Assembly: GCF_031450785.1 (NCBI RefSeq)
Contig: NZ_JARTWB010000002.1
Location: 1,550,001 to 1,614,000, forward strand
Length of the DNA: 64,000 nucleotides
Direction of reading: 5' to 3'
DNA from: Caballeronia sp. LZ062
Lineage (GTDB): Bacteria; Pseudomonadota; Gammaproteobacteria; Burkholderiales; Burkholderiaceae
Part shown: piece after piece, positions 48,232 to 60,163 of the stretch
Layout of the letters: every line of letters starts with the position of its first letter
Position numbering within the stretch: position 1 is the first letter of the stretch
Translations under genes and position numbers: made by a program
Notes under the pieces: model-generated
The model's input: the letters and a program-made list of their open reading frames with translations, nothing else
Told to the model about the DNA's origin: nothing
The model's database searches: none

Positions 48232-48455
48232 CACGGCCCGCCGGCGCGCCCGCCCGCTGTCCGGGTGTTGCGCCATGCTAAAATTTTGGTCTGTTTCCGA
48301 TCCGGAATCGACGCGCGTTTGAGCATCGCGCCGCGTCGCCGGGCGGACCCGGCAGCCGCTTCAAGCACGAGCGAGGCAGCGCGCAGGCCGGTCGATAATC
48401 ACGCATCACAGCACACTAGGCGCACGAATCACGCGGCGCGCGACGGAGAAAGGTA
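48232..48455. other. Region between upp and yebC
   Basis: About 220 bp without a gene. It must contain the yebC promoter; TTTGAGCATC near 48318 and GCTAAAATTTTGG near 48278 are AT-richer patches, but no pair matches consensus well. Confidence 0.35.
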
Positions 48456-49184
48456 ATGGCGGGTCATTCGAAATGGGCCAACATCAAGCATAAGAAAGCA
48501 GCGGCCGACGCGAAGAAAGGCAAGATCTGGACGCGCCTCATCAAGGAAATCCAGGTCGCGGCCCGCATGGGCGGCGGCGACATCGACTCGAACCCGCGCC
48601 TGCGGCTCGCCGTCGACAAGGCCTACGACGCGAACATGCCGAAGGACAACGTCAATCGCGCGATTCAGCGCGGCGTCGGCGGCGTCGATGGCGCGAACTA
48701 CGAAGAAATCCGCTACGAAGGCTACGGCATCGGCGGCGCGGCGATCATCGTCGACACGATGACGGACAACCGCACGCGCACGGTCGCGGAAGTGCGCCAC
48801 GCATTCTCGAAGTTCGGCGGGAACATGGGCACGGACGGCTCCGTGTCGTTCATGTTCGACCACGTCGGCCAGTTCCTGTTCGCGCCGGGCACGCCCGAAG
48901 ACAAGCTGATGGACGCGGCGCTCGAAGCCGGCGCCGACGACGTCGTGACGAACGAAGACGGCAGTATCGAAGTGCTCTGCCCGCCGAACGACTTCCAGAA
49001 GGTGAAGGACGCGCTCGAAGCCGCGGGCTTCAAGGCCGAACTCGCCGAAGTGACCATGAAGCCGCAGACGGAAGTCGAATTCAGCGGCGACGACGCAGTG
49101 AAAATGCAAAAGCTGCTCGACGCGCTCGAAAATCTCGACGACGTCCAGGAAGTCTATACAAACGCCGCAATCAACGACGAGTAA
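48456..49184 (+). CDS. YebC/PmpR-family protein (translation/transcription factor)
   Basis: The 242-residue product has the invariant start [20 protein letters not shown] and the family blocks [37 protein letters not shown] and [13 protein letters not shown]. YebC proteins were described as DNA-binding regulators and more recently as factors that ease ribosome stalling on proline stretches; I cannot separate these here. AGAAAGG precedes the ATG at 48456. It is the first of a plus-strand block leading to purD. Confidence 0.95.
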   Translation: MAGHSKWANIKHKKAAADAKKGKIWTRLIKEIQVAARMGGGDIDSNPRLRLAVDKAYDANMPKDNVNRAIQRGVGGVDGANYEEIRYEGYGIGGAAIIVDTMTDNRTRTVAEVRHAFSKFGGNMGTDGSVSFMFDHVGQFLFAPGTPEDKLMDAALEAGADDVVTNEDGSIEVLCPPNDFQKVKDALEAAGFKAELAEVTMKPQTEVEFSGDDAVKMQKLLDALENLDDVQEVYTNAAINDE

Positions 49185-49383
49185 GGCAGAGCAAGCAGCC
49201 GCCGCGCCCGGTGCGTCCGCCGCACCGTGACTGGAACGGCTTTCGCTTCAGTTCGACGAATGAAAGGCGCGTGACGCAGCCGATGTCCGCGCGAGCCGCC
49301 TTTCGACCGTTTTGGCTGCGCCGCAACCGGGCGCGCGTGCGTGCGCGGCCTCAGTTTTTCATTCAGGCTTTTCGGGGATTCAA

Positions 49384-50673
49384 ATGAAGTTACTCGTCGT
49401 CGGTTCGGGCGGTCGGGAGCATGCGCTGGCATGGAAGCTCGCGCAGTCGCCGCGCGTGCAGATCGTCTATGTGGCGCCCGGCAACGGCGGCACGGCGCAG
49501 GACGAGCGCCTGCGCAACGTCGATATCACGGACCCGGAGGCGCTCGCCGATTTCGTCGAGAAAGAGCACGTTTCGCTGACTGTCGTCGGTCCGGAAACGC
49601 CGCTCGCGGCAGGCATCGTGAATCTGTTCCGCTCGCGCGGGCTGAAGATTTTCGGGCCGACCAAGGAAGCCGCGCAGCTCGAAAGCTCTAAGGACTTCGC
49701 GAAGGCGTTCATGAAGCGCCACAACATCCCGACCGCGGAATACGAAACCTTCACGGACGCCGCCGCCGCGCACGCCTACATCGACGCAAAAGGCGCGCCG
49801 ATCGTCGTGAAAGCGGACGGACTCGCCGCCGGCAAGGGCGTGGTCGTCGCGATGAACGCGGAAGAAGCCCACGCCGCCGTCGATTCCATGCTCGCCGACA
49901 ACCAGTTCGGCGATGCGGGCGCGCGCGTGGTCATCGAAGAGTTCCTGACGGGCGAGGAAGCGAGCTTCATTGTGATGGTGGACGGCAAGCACGTGCTGGC
50001 GCTGGCTTCGAGCCAGGACCACAAGCGCCTGCTCGACGGCGACAAGGGCCCGAACACCGGCGGGATGGGCGCCTATTCGCCCGCGCCGATCGTCACGCCG
50101 CAGCTGCACGCCCGCGTGATGCGCGAAATCATCCTGCCGACCGTGCGCGGCATGGAGAACGAAGGCATCCGCTATACCGGTTTTCTGTACGCGGGCCTGA
50201 TGATCGACACGAACGGCAATCCGAAGACGCTCGAATTCAACTGTCGAATGGGCGACCCGGAAACGCAGCCGATCATGGCGCGTCTGAAGGGCGACTTCTC
50301 GAAAGTCGTGGAAATGGCCATCGACGGCAAGCTCGACGGCGCCGAACTGGAGTGGGATCGGCGCACGGCGCTCGGCGTCGTGCTGGCCGCGCACAACTAC
50401 CCGGATGCGCCGCGCAAGGGCGACCGCATCAACGGCATTCCGGCCGAAACGGACAACGCCGTGACGTTCCATGCGGGCACGGCGCTGGCTGACGGCAAGC
50501 TGACGACCTCGGGCGGACGCGTGCTGTGCGTCGTCGGGCTGGCGGATTCCGTGCGCGGCGCGCAATCCGTGGTCTACGATACAGTGAATCAGATTTCGTT
50601 CGACGGCATGCAGTACCGCCGCGACATCGGCCACCGGGCGGTGAGCCGCAAGCAGGCCCACCGCCACGGCTGA
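49384..50673 (+). CDS. purD: Phosphoribosylamine-glycine ligase
   Basis: The 429-residue GAR synthetase joins glycine to phosphoribosylamine in purine synthesis. It starts [20 protein letters not shown], has the ATP-grasp core ([15 protein letters not shown], then [14 protein letters not shown]) and the metal-binding [14 protein letters not shown] block. Start 49384 is supported by family N-terminus; the upstream 24 codons are not used. Length is normal. A GC-rich stem-loop follows the gene, about 30 bp after the stop. Confidence 0.97.
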   Translation: MKLLVVGSGGREHALAWKLAQSPRVQIVYVAPGNGGTAQDERLRNVDITDPEALADFVEKEHVSLTVVGPETPLAAGIVNLFRSRGLKIFGPTKEAAQLESSKDFAKAFMKRHNIPTAEYETFTDAAAAHAYIDAKGAPIVVKADGLAAGKGVVVAMNAEEAHAAVDSMLADNQFGDAGARVVIEEFLTGEEASFIVMVDGKHVLALASSQDHKRLLDGDKGPNTGGMGAYSPAPIVTPQLHARVMREIILPTVRGMENEGIRYTGFLYAGLMIDTNGNPKTLEFNCRMGDPETQPIMARLKGDFSKVVEMAIDGKLDGAELEWDRRTALGVVLAAHNYPDAPRKGDRINGIPAETDNAVTFHAGTALADGKLTTSGGRVLCVVGLADSVRGAQSVVYDTVNQISFDGMQYRRDIGHRAVSRKQAHRHG

Positions 50674-50703
50674 CGCGGGACGGAAGTTCCGCCACGCCGA
50701 ACC

Positions 50704-50732
50704 CGCGCTGCCGGACCTCGTGTCCGGCAGCG
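50704..50732 (+). terminator. Stem-loop after purD, possible terminator or attenuator
   Basis: CGCGCTGCCGGAC and GTCCGGCAGCGCG pair around a CTCGT-type loop. Only a short CTTT follows, so readthrough into hemF is likely. Confidence 0.45.
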
Positions 50733-50789
50733 CGCTTTGAAGAGAACCACGACTTAACGCGCCAGCCGACTGGCGCACTGCATCCATCG

Positions 50790-51749
50790 ATGAGTGAACC
50801 GACACGCAGCGCGGACCGCGAGGCACAACCAGACACATCGCACGATATCGCAGCGGTGCGCGACTATCTGACCGGCTTGCAAACGCGCATCGCCGATGCG
50901 CTCGGCGCGTTCGACGGCACGTCCTTCGCCACCGACGCCTGGACCCGCGAGCCGGGCGCGCATCTGCGCGGCGGCGGCGTGACGCGCATTCTCGAAGGCG
51001 GCGGCTTTTTCGAGCGGGCCGGCATCGGTTTCTCGGACGTCGCGGGCGACGCCCTGCCGCCCTCGGCGAGCGCGGCGCGTCCGCAGCTCGCGGGGCGCGG
51101 CTTCGAGGCGCTCGGCGTCTCGCTCGTTATGCATCCGCGCAATCCGCACTGCCCGACCGTGCATATGAACGTGCGCATGTTGACGGCTGTTGCGCCCGGC
51201 GAAGCGCCGATCTTCTGGTTCGGCGGCGGGATGGATCTCACGCCCATCTACGGCTACGAGGAAGACGCGGTGCATTTTCATCGCGTATGCCGGGAGGCGC
51301 TGCAACCGTTCGGCGCGGACCTGTATCCGCGTTTCAAGACGTGGTGCGACGAGTACTTCTACCTGAAGCATCGAAACGAACAGCGCGGCATCGGCGGGAT
51401 CTTTTTCGATGATTTCTCCGAGCCCGGCTTCGAGCGTTCGTTCGCGATGATGCGAAGCGTCGGCGATGCATTTCTCGACGCGTATCTGCCGATCATCGAG
51501 CGGCGGCGCGACACGCCGTACACCGAGCGCGAGCGCGAATTCCAGTCCTACCGGCGCGGGCGCTACGTCGAGTTCAACCTTGTGTGGGATCGCGGCACGC
51601 ATTTCGGTCTGCAAAGCGGTGGACGCACCGAGTCCATTCTCATGTCGATGCCGCCGCTCGCGAGCTGGCGCTACGACTGGCAACCGGAACCCGGCACGCC
51701 GGAGGCGCGGCTCTACCGGGACTTTCTGGTGCGCCGGGAATGGCTGTGA
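50790..51749 (+). CDS. hemF: Oxygen-dependent coproporphyrinogen III oxidase
   Basis: The 319-residue enzyme makes protoporphyrinogen IX from coproporphyrinogen III in haem synthesis, using O2. Signature blocks [50 protein letters not shown] and [20 protein letters not shown] are intact. The start at 50790 gives [13 protein letters not shown] and a family-like length; no strong Shine-Dalgarno is visible, so a shorter start cannot be ruled out. It overlaps nadD by 10 bp. Confidence 0.95.
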   Translation: MSEPTRSADREAQPDTSHDIAAVRDYLTGLQTRIADALGAFDGTSFATDAWTREPGAHLRGGGVTRILEGGGFFERAGIGFSDVAGDALPPSASAARPQLAGRGFEALGVSLVMHPRNPHCPTVHMNVRMLTAVAPGEAPIFWFGGGMDLTPIYGYEEDAVHFHRVCREALQPFGADLYPRFKTWCDEYFYLKHRNEQRGIGGIFFDDFSEPGFERSFAMMRSVGDAFLDAYLPIIERRRDTPYTEREREFQSYRRGRYVEFNLVWDRGTHFGLQSGGRTESILMSMPPLASWRYDWQPEPGTPEARLYRDFLVRREWL

Positions 51750-52438
51750 CGCGCGCCGCCGCTCCGGGCGCGCCGTGCGAGAAGCGCGTCGGCCTGCTCG
51801 GCGGCACGTTCGATCCGATTCACAACGGACATCTCGCGCTCGCTCGCCGCTTCGCCGCGCTTTTGCAGCTGACCGAACTCGTGCTGCTGCCTGCGGGCCA
51901 GCCGTGGCAGAAGGCGGGCGTATCGGCGCCGCATCATCGGCTCGCGATGACACGCGCGGCGGCGCAATCGCTCGATCTGGGCGGCGCGAAGATCACCGTC
52001 GCGACCGATGAAATCGAGCGCGACGGCCCCACTTATACCGTCGACACGCTCGCTCAGTGGCGCGAGCGAGAAGGCGCGGAGGCTTCGCTCGCGCTGCTGA
52101 TCGGCGCCGACCAGTTGGTCAAGCTCGACTCGTGGCACGACTGGAAACGTCTCTTCGACTACGCGCACATTTGCGTCGAGACGCGGCCGGGCTTCGATCT
52201 GCGCGCGCTGTCCGATGAAGTCGCGAAGGAAGTGGCCGCGCGCCGGACGTCGGCGGACGTGTTGTGCGCAACCACGCACGGTCACGTGCTGATCGACGAA
52301 TCGCTTCTGCTCGACGTATCCGCCACGGCAATCCGCGAGCACGCCCGCACGCAGGACGGCACGCGGGATTTCCAGGCTCAGGTCCCCTCCGCCGTATGGG
52401 ACTATATTGTTCAACATCACCTGTACCGGACACGGTAA
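51740..52438 (+). CDS. nadD: Nicotinate-nucleotide adenylyltransferase
   Basis: The 232-residue product makes deamido-NAD from nicotinate mononucleotide and ATP. It has the nucleotidyltransferase [11 protein letters not shown] motif (21-31), [14 protein letters not shown] and the C-terminal VSATAIREH (ISSTxxR-like) motif. It begins within the last codons of hemF (overlap 51740-51749), implying translational coupling. The product feeds NAD synthesis. The order hemF-nadD-rsfS-rlmH matches other betaproteobacteria. Confidence 0.96.
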   Translation: MAVTRAAAPGAPCEKRVGLLGGTFDPIHNGHLALARRFAALLQLTELVLLPAGQPWQKAGVSAPHHRLAMTRAAAQSLDLGGAKITVATDEIERDGPTYTVDTLAQWREREGAEASLALLIGADQLVKLDSWHDWKRLFDYAHICVETRPGFDLRALSDEVAKEVAARRTSADVLCATTHGHVLIDESLLLDVSATAIREHARTQDGTRDFQAQVPSAVWDYIVQHHLYRTR

Positions 52439-52451
52439 AGACACAGCAACC

Positions 52452-52904
52452 ATGGAACTTCAAAAGCTGCAACGCGCGATCATCGACGGTCTGGAAGACG
52501 TCAAGGCGCAAGACATCAAGGTGTTCAACACGAGCCACCTGACGTCGCTGTTCGACCGCGTGGTCGTGGCGAGCGGGACGTCGAACCGGCAGACCAAGGC
52601 GCTCGCCAACAGCGTGCGCGAAAAGGTCAAGGAAGCGGGTGGCGACATCATCAGCACGGAAGGCGAAGAGATCGGCGAATGGGTGCTGGTCGACTGCGGC
52701 GACGCGGTCGTTCATATCCTGCAACCGGCGCTGCGCCAGTACTACAACCTCGAGGAAGTCTGGGGCGACAAGCCCGTGCGCGTGAAGCTGCAAAAGCCGA
52801 ACATGTTCGGCGGCGCAAGCGTGTCCGACGACGAAGACGAGGACGAGGACGACGCACCTGCGGTCAAACGCCCGGCGCGCAAAACCGCGCGCAAGCAGGC
52901 CTGA
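52452..52904 (+). CDS. rsfS: Ribosome silencing factor RsfS
   Basis: The 150-residue product has the RsfS core (residues 1-115: [50 protein letters not shown]). It binds uL14 on the large subunit and blocks subunit joining in stationary phase. A C-terminal tail of about 30 residues first runs acidic ([10 protein letters not shown]) and then basic ([12 protein letters not shown]), longer than in E. coli. It lies 13 bp after nadD and directly before rlmH. Confidence 0.95.
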   Translation: MELQKLQRAIIDGLEDVKAQDIKVFNTSHLTSLFDRVVVASGTSNRQTKALANSVREKVKEAGGDIISTEGEEIGEWVLVDCGDAVVHILQPALRQYYNLEEVWGDKPVRVKLQKPNMFGGASVSDDEDEDEDDAPAVKRPARKTARKQA

Positions 52905-52918
52905 AGGCTCGCGCCTTC

Positions 52919-53389
52919 ATGAAGCTCTACATTTTGGCCGTCGGACACAAGATGCCCGACTGGATCGAAAACGGGTTCGACGAGTACGCGAAGCGCATGC
53001 CGCCGGAGCTGCGCATCGAACTCAAGGAAATCAAGCCCGAGCAACGCTCGTCCGGACGCAATGCCGAGAGCGTGATGACCGCCGAGCGGCAGCGAATCGA
53101 AGCCGCCTTGCCGAAGAACGCGCGCGTCGTCGCGCTCGATGAACGCGGTCGCGACTGGACCACGATGCAACTCGCGAACGCCCTGCCCGGCTGGCAGCAG
53201 GACGGGCGCGATGTCGCGTTCGTGATCGGCGGCGCGGACGGCCTCGCGCCCGAAGTGAAGGCCCGCGCCGAACTGATGTTGCGCGTCTCCAGCCTCACGC
53301 TGCCTCACGGCATGGTTCGCGTGCTGCTGGCCGAACAGCTTTACCGCGCGTGGAGCATCACGCAGAATCACCCCTACCATCGCGCGTGA
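52919..53389 (+). CDS. rlmH: 23S rRNA pseudouridine-1915 N3-methyltransferase RlmH
   Basis: The 156-residue SPOUT methyltransferase methylates pseudouridine 1915 of 23S rRNA in helix 69. It begins [26 protein letters not shown] (72-77) and the SAM-binding knot FVIGGADG (101-108) are intact, and it ends in NHPYHRA. Start 52919 is 14 bp after rsfS. Length is exactly that of the family. Confidence 0.97.
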   Translation: MKLYILAVGHKMPDWIENGFDEYAKRMPPELRIELKEIKPEQRSSGRNAESVMTAERQRIEAALPKNARVVALDERGRDWTTMQLANALPGWQQDGRDVAFVIGGADGLAPEVKARAELMLRVSSLTLPHGMVRVLLAEQLYRAWSITQNHPYHRA

Positions 53390-53479
53390 ATTCGGGCCGC
53401 TGGGCTTCCCGCTCAGGTCTCCATCGAGGCTTGCTGTGCGGTCCGACCGCGCGCGCACTTCTTCGAGACCTTTTCGCCC

Positions 53480-54106
53480 ATGCCCGCTGACTCCTCCGCT
53501 TACTCCTTCGTTTATCTGGCTTCGCAAAGCCCGCGCCGTCAGGAGTTGCTGCGGCAACTGGGCGTGCGATACGAACTGCTGCTGCCCCGCCCCGACGAAG
53601 ACGCCGAAGCCCTCGAAGCCGAGCTTCCGGGCGAAGCCGCGGACGCCTACGTCGTGCGCGTCTGCGCGTTGAAGGCGAAGGCGGCCCGCGCGCGGTTGGT
53701 TGCCGGCGGACATGCACCCGCGCCGATTCTTGTCGCCGATACAACCGTCACCATCGACGGCCTGATTCTCGGCAAGCCTTTGCATGAAGCCGATGCCGTC
53801 GCGATGCTCGAACGCCTCGCCGGCCGCGAGCACGAAGTGCTGACCGCGCTTGCCGTCGTGGATGCCGAAGGCACGCTGCTCGAAGTCGCGGTGTCGCGTT
53901 CGACGGTGCGCTTCGCCGCGGTCGACCGTGCTGCGCTGCAACGCTACGCCGCGACCGGCGAGCCGCTCGGCAAGGCGGGCGCGTATGGCATTCAGGGCCG
54001 CGCGGCGGCGTTCATCGAGCGAATCGAGGGGTCCTATTCGGGTATCATGGGTCTGCCCCTTTTCGAAACCGCAGCACTCTTGCGCGTGGCGCGCGTCGAA
54101 TTCTAA
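53480..54106 (+). CDS. maf: Maf-type nucleotide pyrophosphatase (dTTP/UTP)
   Basis: The 208-residue product has the Maf fingerprint: [17 protein letters not shown] near the N-terminus, ADTTVTIDG and [13 protein letters not shown] in the middle, and [20 protein letters not shown] late. It hydrolyses dTTP, UTP and modified nucleotides. The first seven residues are variable. It precedes rng by 7 bp, the usual maf-rng order, so the two are cotranscribed. A ribosome-binding site for the 53480 start is weak. Confidence 0.94.
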   Translation: MPADSSAYSFVYLASQSPRRQELLRQLGVRYELLLPRPDEDAEALEAELPGEAADAYVVRVCALKAKAARARLVAGGHAPAPILVADTTVTIDGLILGKPLHEADAVAMLERLAGREHEVLTALAVVDAEGTLLEVAVSRSTVRFAAVDRAALQRYAATGEPLGKAGAYGIQGRAAAFIERIEGSYSGIMGLPLFETAALLRVARVEF

Positions 54107-54113
54107 ACAGGCC

Positions 54114-55583
<1,470 letters not shown>

Positions 55584-55592
55584 CCACACGCG

Positions 55593-56873
55593 CTACGCCC
55601 CAACCCGCTGGCGTCGCGGCGCCGCGCTAATCAATATGCCGACGAGGAAGATGAACAGATTCCCCTCGGTGAAGTTCAGCAGCAGCGAATTGGCGAAACA
55701 GCCGAAAACGAAGGCGAAAAGGTAACCATTTGCCACATCGCGCGCGGGCTGGACAAGGCGCTGACACTCCTTGGCGACAGCGATCAGGAACCACACGAAG
55801 AGCGCGACGCCGATCAATCCGAGTTGCACGCCCATCAAGAAGAATTCGTTGTGCGGATTGCCCGCCATGGCCGCGCGCGCGCCGGTCTGCGTGCTGGCGA
55901 GCCGCTCGAACTGAACGCGCACGCTTCCCACGCCATAGCCCGCGATGGGCCTGTGCGCCATCAATTCGATGCTGCGCCGATAGAACTCCAACCGCACGCC
56001 CATCGACGTGTTCTTGTTCTGCGTTTCGAACTGCGTGATCTCCTGCGCCGTATCGGCAAGGCGCGAGTCTTTCGAGTACAGCACGAACGCGGCGACGCAC
56101 GCACACACCGTCACCGCGCCGAGCGCCACCATCCAGCGCGTCCGCTTGTCGTACTGGCGAAACCGCGTCGCGTGCACGACCAGGAAAATGGCGATGTACG
56201 CAATCGCCACCACTTGTCCCGTGCGCCCTTGCAGCACGAAAAGCACGTTGATCATCGCGGCCAGCGCGACGAAATAGAGCACCTTGCCGCCTGCGCGCTT
56301 CGTCGCCCTGGCGAGCGAAAACGACAGGCACACGAGAAACGCCATCATGAGGCCGCCCGAGATGTGGTCCTTGAACACCCACGGTCTCGTCACGGCGTCC
56401 GTGCCGTGCATCGGGCCGAGCGCCGTCCAGCCGAAGTAGTTCGTGTAGGTGAGCACCATCGTCAGGACGAGCGTGCCCAAGAGCCCCCACATCGCCGCCC
56501 ATGCCCAGGCGGTCGCTTTCTCGTCGGCGAAAACGAGATAAAGCAGCGGGATGAACAGCAGCTTGCGGTACTTCATCAGGAAGTCGAGGGCTTCGTGTAC
56601 GCCGGGCGAGCTATACGAGAGACTCAACGTCAGCGCGAAAAAGAGCACGAGGGCGGCGAAGCCGGCTGGCGAGCGCATGCGCAGCGTCGGCGCGCGGCGC
56701 CACACTTCCGGGGAGGCGAGCGCCAGCAATGCGAACGCGCCGGAGGCGAGATTCACGCCTGCGGTGGAAATCGGTACGAGCCAAAGCGTGACGACGGCGA
56801 ACCATCTCGCCAGGACCAACTGGTAGGACTCGGTGCCCGCCCGGCCCAGCCTTGAAATCATGTTGACTTGCAT
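55593..56873 (-). CDS. O-antigen ligase family protein (WaaL-like)
   Basis: The 426-residue product has about twelve hydrophobic helices and a large periplasmic loop with the Wzy_C-type motif GNPHNEFFLMGVQLGLIGVA, preceded by RPIAGYGVGSVRVQFERL. This loop holds the conserved His of O-antigen ligases, which join O-polysaccharide to lipid A-core. A role as polymerase is possible. Context (heptosyltransferase, msbA, two glycosyltransferases) favours ligase. The start may be 56873 or an ATG four codons in (MISRLGRAG). Confidence 0.85.
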   Translation of the reverse strand: MQVNMISRLGRAGTESYQLVLARWFAVVTLWLVPISTAGVNLASGAFALLALASPEVWRRAPTLRMRSPAGFAALVLFFALTLSLSYSSPGVHEALDFLMKYRKLLFIPLLYLVFADEKATAWAWAAMWGLLGTLVLTMVLTYTNYFGWTALGPMHGTDAVTRPWVFKDHISGGLMMAFLVCLSFSLARATKRAGGKVLYFVALAAMINVLFVLQGRTGQVVAIAYIAIFLVVHATRFRQYDKRTRWMVALGAVTVCACVAAFVLYSKDSRLADTAQEITQFETQNKNTSMGVRLEFYRRSIELMAHRPIAGYGVGSVRVQFERLASTQTGARAAMAGNPHNEFFLMGVQLGLIGVALFVWFLIAVAKECQRLVQPARDVANGYLFAFVFGCFANSLLLNFTEGNLFIFLVGILISAAPRRQRVGA

Positions 56874-56931
56874 TATGTCGTTCCGCTACCCCGTTTCTCG
56901 GGCGTCATCTGCTGCGCCTCGAGTCTGTCGT

Positions 56932-57948
56932 TCAGCGCGCGCCGCGCAAATAGAAGTCCGCGCGGCGTCGTAGGGCTTCGTTCGAATACAGAACTTCCAC
57001 CGTGCGCCGTGCCCGTTCCCCGATCGACGCGCGCAACGCCGGATCGGCGAGCAAGGTGTCGACGAGGCGGCGGGCTTCGTCGGTCGTATCGAACAGAAAG
57101 CCATTCTCGCCGTGCCGCACCCAGTCGGCATAGCCGCCGCGCCGGTGACACACGACCGGCAGCCCGCATGCCATCGCTTCCAGCACCACGCGTCCGAAGG
57201 TTTCCACGTGCGCGCCCGTCCGATAATAAAAGACATCGATGCCTCGCAGGAACTCGGCTGCGGGAATCGCGCCTTCGGGCACGATTTCCACATGCGGTGT
57301 CCCCGTGAGCGCGTCGCCGGCCGCCGCGCGCAGGCTCGTCGCGCCCTGTAGCCGTATGTCCGCGCCCGCTTCGGCCCACGCACGGTAGAGCGATACGTCT
57401 TCGAGATCGTGCTTGTCGAGCGTATCGCGGCTCAGGCGTCCGATAATCGGCCGCGATGCGCGAACCTGCTGCGGCGCGGGCGAAAACTGCGTGATGTCGA
57501 TAGGCGAAGGCTGCACCTCGCCTTCCACGCCGAGCAGGTTCTTCTGGAACTCGGAGATGAAGACGTACTCGGTCTTCGGCCAGCGCAGCATGAAAGGGTG
57601 GGTCGCGGTGAGCGCGAGAATCTTCGCGTGAAACGTGTTGAAGACGTAGATCAGACGCTGCGGCGCGCGGCCCAGGTACGGCCACAGCCGGTTGCGCCAG
57701 TGCGCGCCGACGAACACGAACGTGCCGCCGTCCGGACGATGCCCCGCGCCGATACCGGCACCGATGCGACGAATGCCGTGCCGGCGCGCGAGTTCCGCGG
57801 AGCAGCGCGATGAAGGCGACCACAGCGTCAGTTCGCTGCGGTCCCGCAGCAGACGGGCGAGATGCAGGGCCTCTTGCTCGCTGCCGCCGTATTCATTCAT
57901 GAATCCGTTGATGATGTGAATGACCGGTTTCGGCACTGAGTTGGGCAT
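56932..57948 (-). CDS. Glycosyltransferase family 4 (LPS core)
   Basis: The 338-residue product begins at 57948 with MPNSVPKPVIHIINGFMNEY, and EYGGSEQEALHLARLL fits the acceptor side of GT-B enzymes. The donor-binding C-domain contains AHVETFGRVVLEAMACGLPV, the EX7E-type motif of GT4 proteins. It lacks clear identity to a named core enzyme. Position between another GT4 and the ligase gene suggests core oligosaccharide assembly. A longer upstream frame is not used. Confidence 0.86.
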   Translation of the reverse strand: MPNSVPKPVIHIINGFMNEYGGSEQEALHLARLLRDRSELTLWSPSSRCSAELARRHGIRRIGAGIGAGHRPDGGTFVFVGAHWRNRLWPYLGRAPQRLIYVFNTFHAKILALTATHPFMLRWPKTEYVFISEFQKNLLGVEGEVQPSPIDITQFSPAPQQVRASRPIIGRLSRDTLDKHDLEDVSLYRAWAEAGADIRLQGATSLRAAAGDALTGTPHVEIVPEGAIPAAEFLRGIDVFYYRTGAHVETFGRVVLEAMACGLPVVCHRRGGYADWVRHGENGFLFDTTDEARRLVDTLLADPALRASIGERARRTVEVLYSNEALRRRADFYLRGAR

Positions 57949-57985
57949 CTCGATTGGGCAATGTAAAGAACGATGACTGAACGCC

Positions 57986-59125
57986 TCAGTCCACGAGCGC
58001 CGCCGCAGCCCGGCGATACACCGCCTCGTTGGCCGCGACGAAGCTGTCGCTCGAGAACTCGCGCACGGCTTCCTCGTGCGCACGGCCGCCGATCTGCGGC
58101 ACACACGCGCGATCGGCGACGATCTTTCGCAGTAACGCGCCGATGCCGCTCACGTCGCGCGGCTCCACGATCCAGCCGTCGATGCCGTCGTCGATGTTTT
58201 CAGGCAGGCCCGCGTAACGCGTGACCATGACGGGCTTGCCCATCGCCATCATCTCGCGGCAGGCGAAGGACACCGTTTCGACCGCGTACGACAGCACGAA
58301 ACCGATATCGAACGTGGCGATGTAGTGGGGCACATTTTCCACGAATCCGACCACATGCACACCGTCTTGCATGGAAAGCGCCTCGACCGCGCGCCGCTGC
58401 GCCTCGCTCGGCTCCGTGCCGACGACGACCACAATCACCTGTTCGTGATGCGCGTCCGGCAGCGCCGCTACGGCCGCGATCATGTCCATCGTCCCCTTGT
58501 ACGAATCGAAGCCCGTGACGGTGCCGAGCACGAGGCGCCGGGAGGGGTCAGGACCAAGCATCGACAGGCGCATGGCCGCGGCGCTCGCGGCATCGCGCGG
58601 CGCATACTTCGCCATATCGATGCCGTTTTTCACGACCGTCAGCGGACAGTGGCCGTACACGGACTGCCGCACGAGTTGCGCCGTCGAGTCCGACACCGCG
58701 ATCACTTCGTCGGTTGCACGCCGGGCGCGCAGACGCGTCAGCAGATCGCCCTTGATGGCGATCGAGTTGTGCTTGGTGAAGACGATGCGCGGCCGCGGAC
58801 CCTTCCACCACAACATGACGAGCAGCAGCAAGCGGTGATCGGGCGAGCCATTGACGTGGATCACGTCGAACTTCTCGCGCTTGAGCAACGCGCGCATCGC
58901 ACGCCAGGCCGCGTACATGCGCGGGACGTCCTTCAACTTCGCGGGAAAATCCATCGCGAGTGCCTTGACGCCCGGCACCGTGCAGGCATGGACAAAGAGA
59001 CGGCTGCATGCGGGCGCCCCGATGAAAACCTGATGACGCGCAGACAGCCCGCGTGCGAGGCCGACGATATACGTGTCGTGACCGCCTCCGCGGCCAGCAT
59101 GGAAGTTGACAAACAGAACCTTCAA
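57986..59125 (-). CDS. Glycosyltransferase family 4 (LPS core), TTG start
   Basis: The 379-residue product starts LKVLFVNFHAGRGGGHDTYI at a TTG (59125-59123) that overlaps the waaC stop as TTGA; no ATG fits the family N-terminus. The frame upstream is open only by chance and overlaps waaC. It is a GT-B enzyme with acceptor blocks (DVIHVNGSPDHRLLLLVML) and donor motif FSLSYAVETVSFACREMMAMG-like (true text VLSYAVETVSFACREMMAMG), i.e. the E-x7-E region. It is coupled to waaC and likely acts in LPS core synthesis. Confidence 0.86.
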   Translation of the reverse strand: MKVLFVNFHAGRGGGHDTYIVGLARGLSARHQVFIGAPACSRLFVHACTVPGVKALAMDFPAKLKDVPRMYAAWRAMRALLKREKFDVIHVNGSPDHRLLLLVMLWWKGPRPRIVFTKHNSIAIKGDLLTRLRARRATDEVIAVSDSTAQLVRQSVYGHCPLTVVKNGIDMAKYAPRDAASAAAMRLSMLGPDPSRRLVLGTVTGFDSYKGTMDMIAAVAALPDAHHEQVIVVVVGTEPSEAQRRAVEALSMQDGVHVVGFVENVPHYIATFDIGFVLSYAVETVSFACREMMAMGKPVMVTRYAGLPENIDDGIDGWIVEPRDVSGIGALLRKIVADRACVPQIGGRAHEEAVREFSSDSFVAANEAVYRRAAAALVD

Positions 59126-60090
59126 ATTTCTTGTCTCACAGAACTCATGGCTGAAAGCACCTGATCGACCGACGGCGGATTGCCGCTGTCGCCGACCGAG
59201 ACGGAAACGCCCGGCACATTCACGCCGAAGTGCGGCCGGGACGTCGCACTGAAAATCATCACGGTCGGACGGCGCAGCTCGCTCGCGAGATGCACGAGCC
59301 CCGTGTCCGTGCCCACGACGAGCGCCGCCATCGCAATGTGCTGCGCGATCTCTTCGATGCTGAGCTTCGGCAGCACGCGCGCGCCCGGCACGCCCTCGGC
59401 GATCGCCTGAGCGTCGAGGCGTTCCGCATCGGAGCCCCACGGCAGGAGCGGCGTCACACCTCGCTCGACGAGGGCCTTCGCCACCGCGACCCAGTTCTGC
59501 ACCGGCCACTTCTTCTCCGGCTTCGACGTGGCGTGAAAGAGCAGCGCGAACGGCATGTCGCTCGTGACCGCGAGCGGCTTCGCCGGCTTCGGAATGGCGA
59601 AGACGCTGGGCGGCGCGGCCTCGATGGAATAGCCGAGCGTGTCCGCGAGCGTCTGGCGCATGCCCTGCCACGCGTTCGCATCGTGGCGCGGCGCGAAGCG
59701 ATGCGTGTACGCGAACGCGGCGCCGCGCTCGCCGAGATTTACGTTCGCATAGCCGAAGCGCCGCCGGGACCGCGCGAGGAAAGAAATGATCGCGCTTTTG
59801 TAGACGCCGTGCAGGTCGAAAATCGCGTCATAGCGTTCGCGACGCAAGTCGAGAATCGACGACCAGATGGCCTTCAGATCGCCCACGTTGCGCGCCTTCT
59901 TGAAGCGGCGCAACGGCGCACACAACACGCGCGCGACGCCCGGATTCCAGCGCGGGATATCGGCGAAATTCTCGTCCACCGCCCAATCCACCTTCACGCC
60001 CGGAAACGCACGATGCAAGTCCCCGACGACGGCTTGCGCCTGGATCACGTCGCCCAACGAACTGACCTTCACTATCAGAACCCGCTTCAT
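59122..60090 (-). CDS. waaC: LPS heptosyltransferase I
   Basis: The 322-residue product adds the first heptose to Kdo2-lipid A. It begins MKRVLIVKVSSLGDVIQAQA, with the GT9 blocks DLHGVYKSAIISFLARSRRR, LLFHATSKPEKKWPVQNW and VVGTDTGLVHLASELRRPTV. Length and motifs are those of WaaC. It lies downstream of msbA by about 75 bp on the same strand. Its stop overlaps the TTG start of the next glycosyltransferase. Confidence 0.94.
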   Translation of the reverse strand: MKRVLIVKVSSLGDVIQAQAVVGDLHRAFPGVKVDWAVDENFADIPRWNPGVARVLCAPLRRFKKARNVGDLKAIWSSILDLRRERYDAIFDLHGVYKSAIISFLARSRRRFGYANVNLGERGAAFAYTHRFAPRHDANAWQGMRQTLADTLGYSIEAAPPSVFAIPKPAKPLAVTSDMPFALLFHATSKPEKKWPVQNWVAVAKALVERGVTPLLPWGSDAERLDAQAIAEGVPGARVLPKLSIEEIAQHIAMAALVVGTDTGLVHLASELRRPTVMIFSATSRPHFGVNVPGVSVSVGDSGNPPSVDQVLSAMSSVRQEI

Positions 60091-60163
60091 TCTGCGATCG
60101 CTTGCATGTTGTGGAACCGCTCGTTCGACTCAGGGCGGGTTTCAAGGATGACCGCGCGAGCGA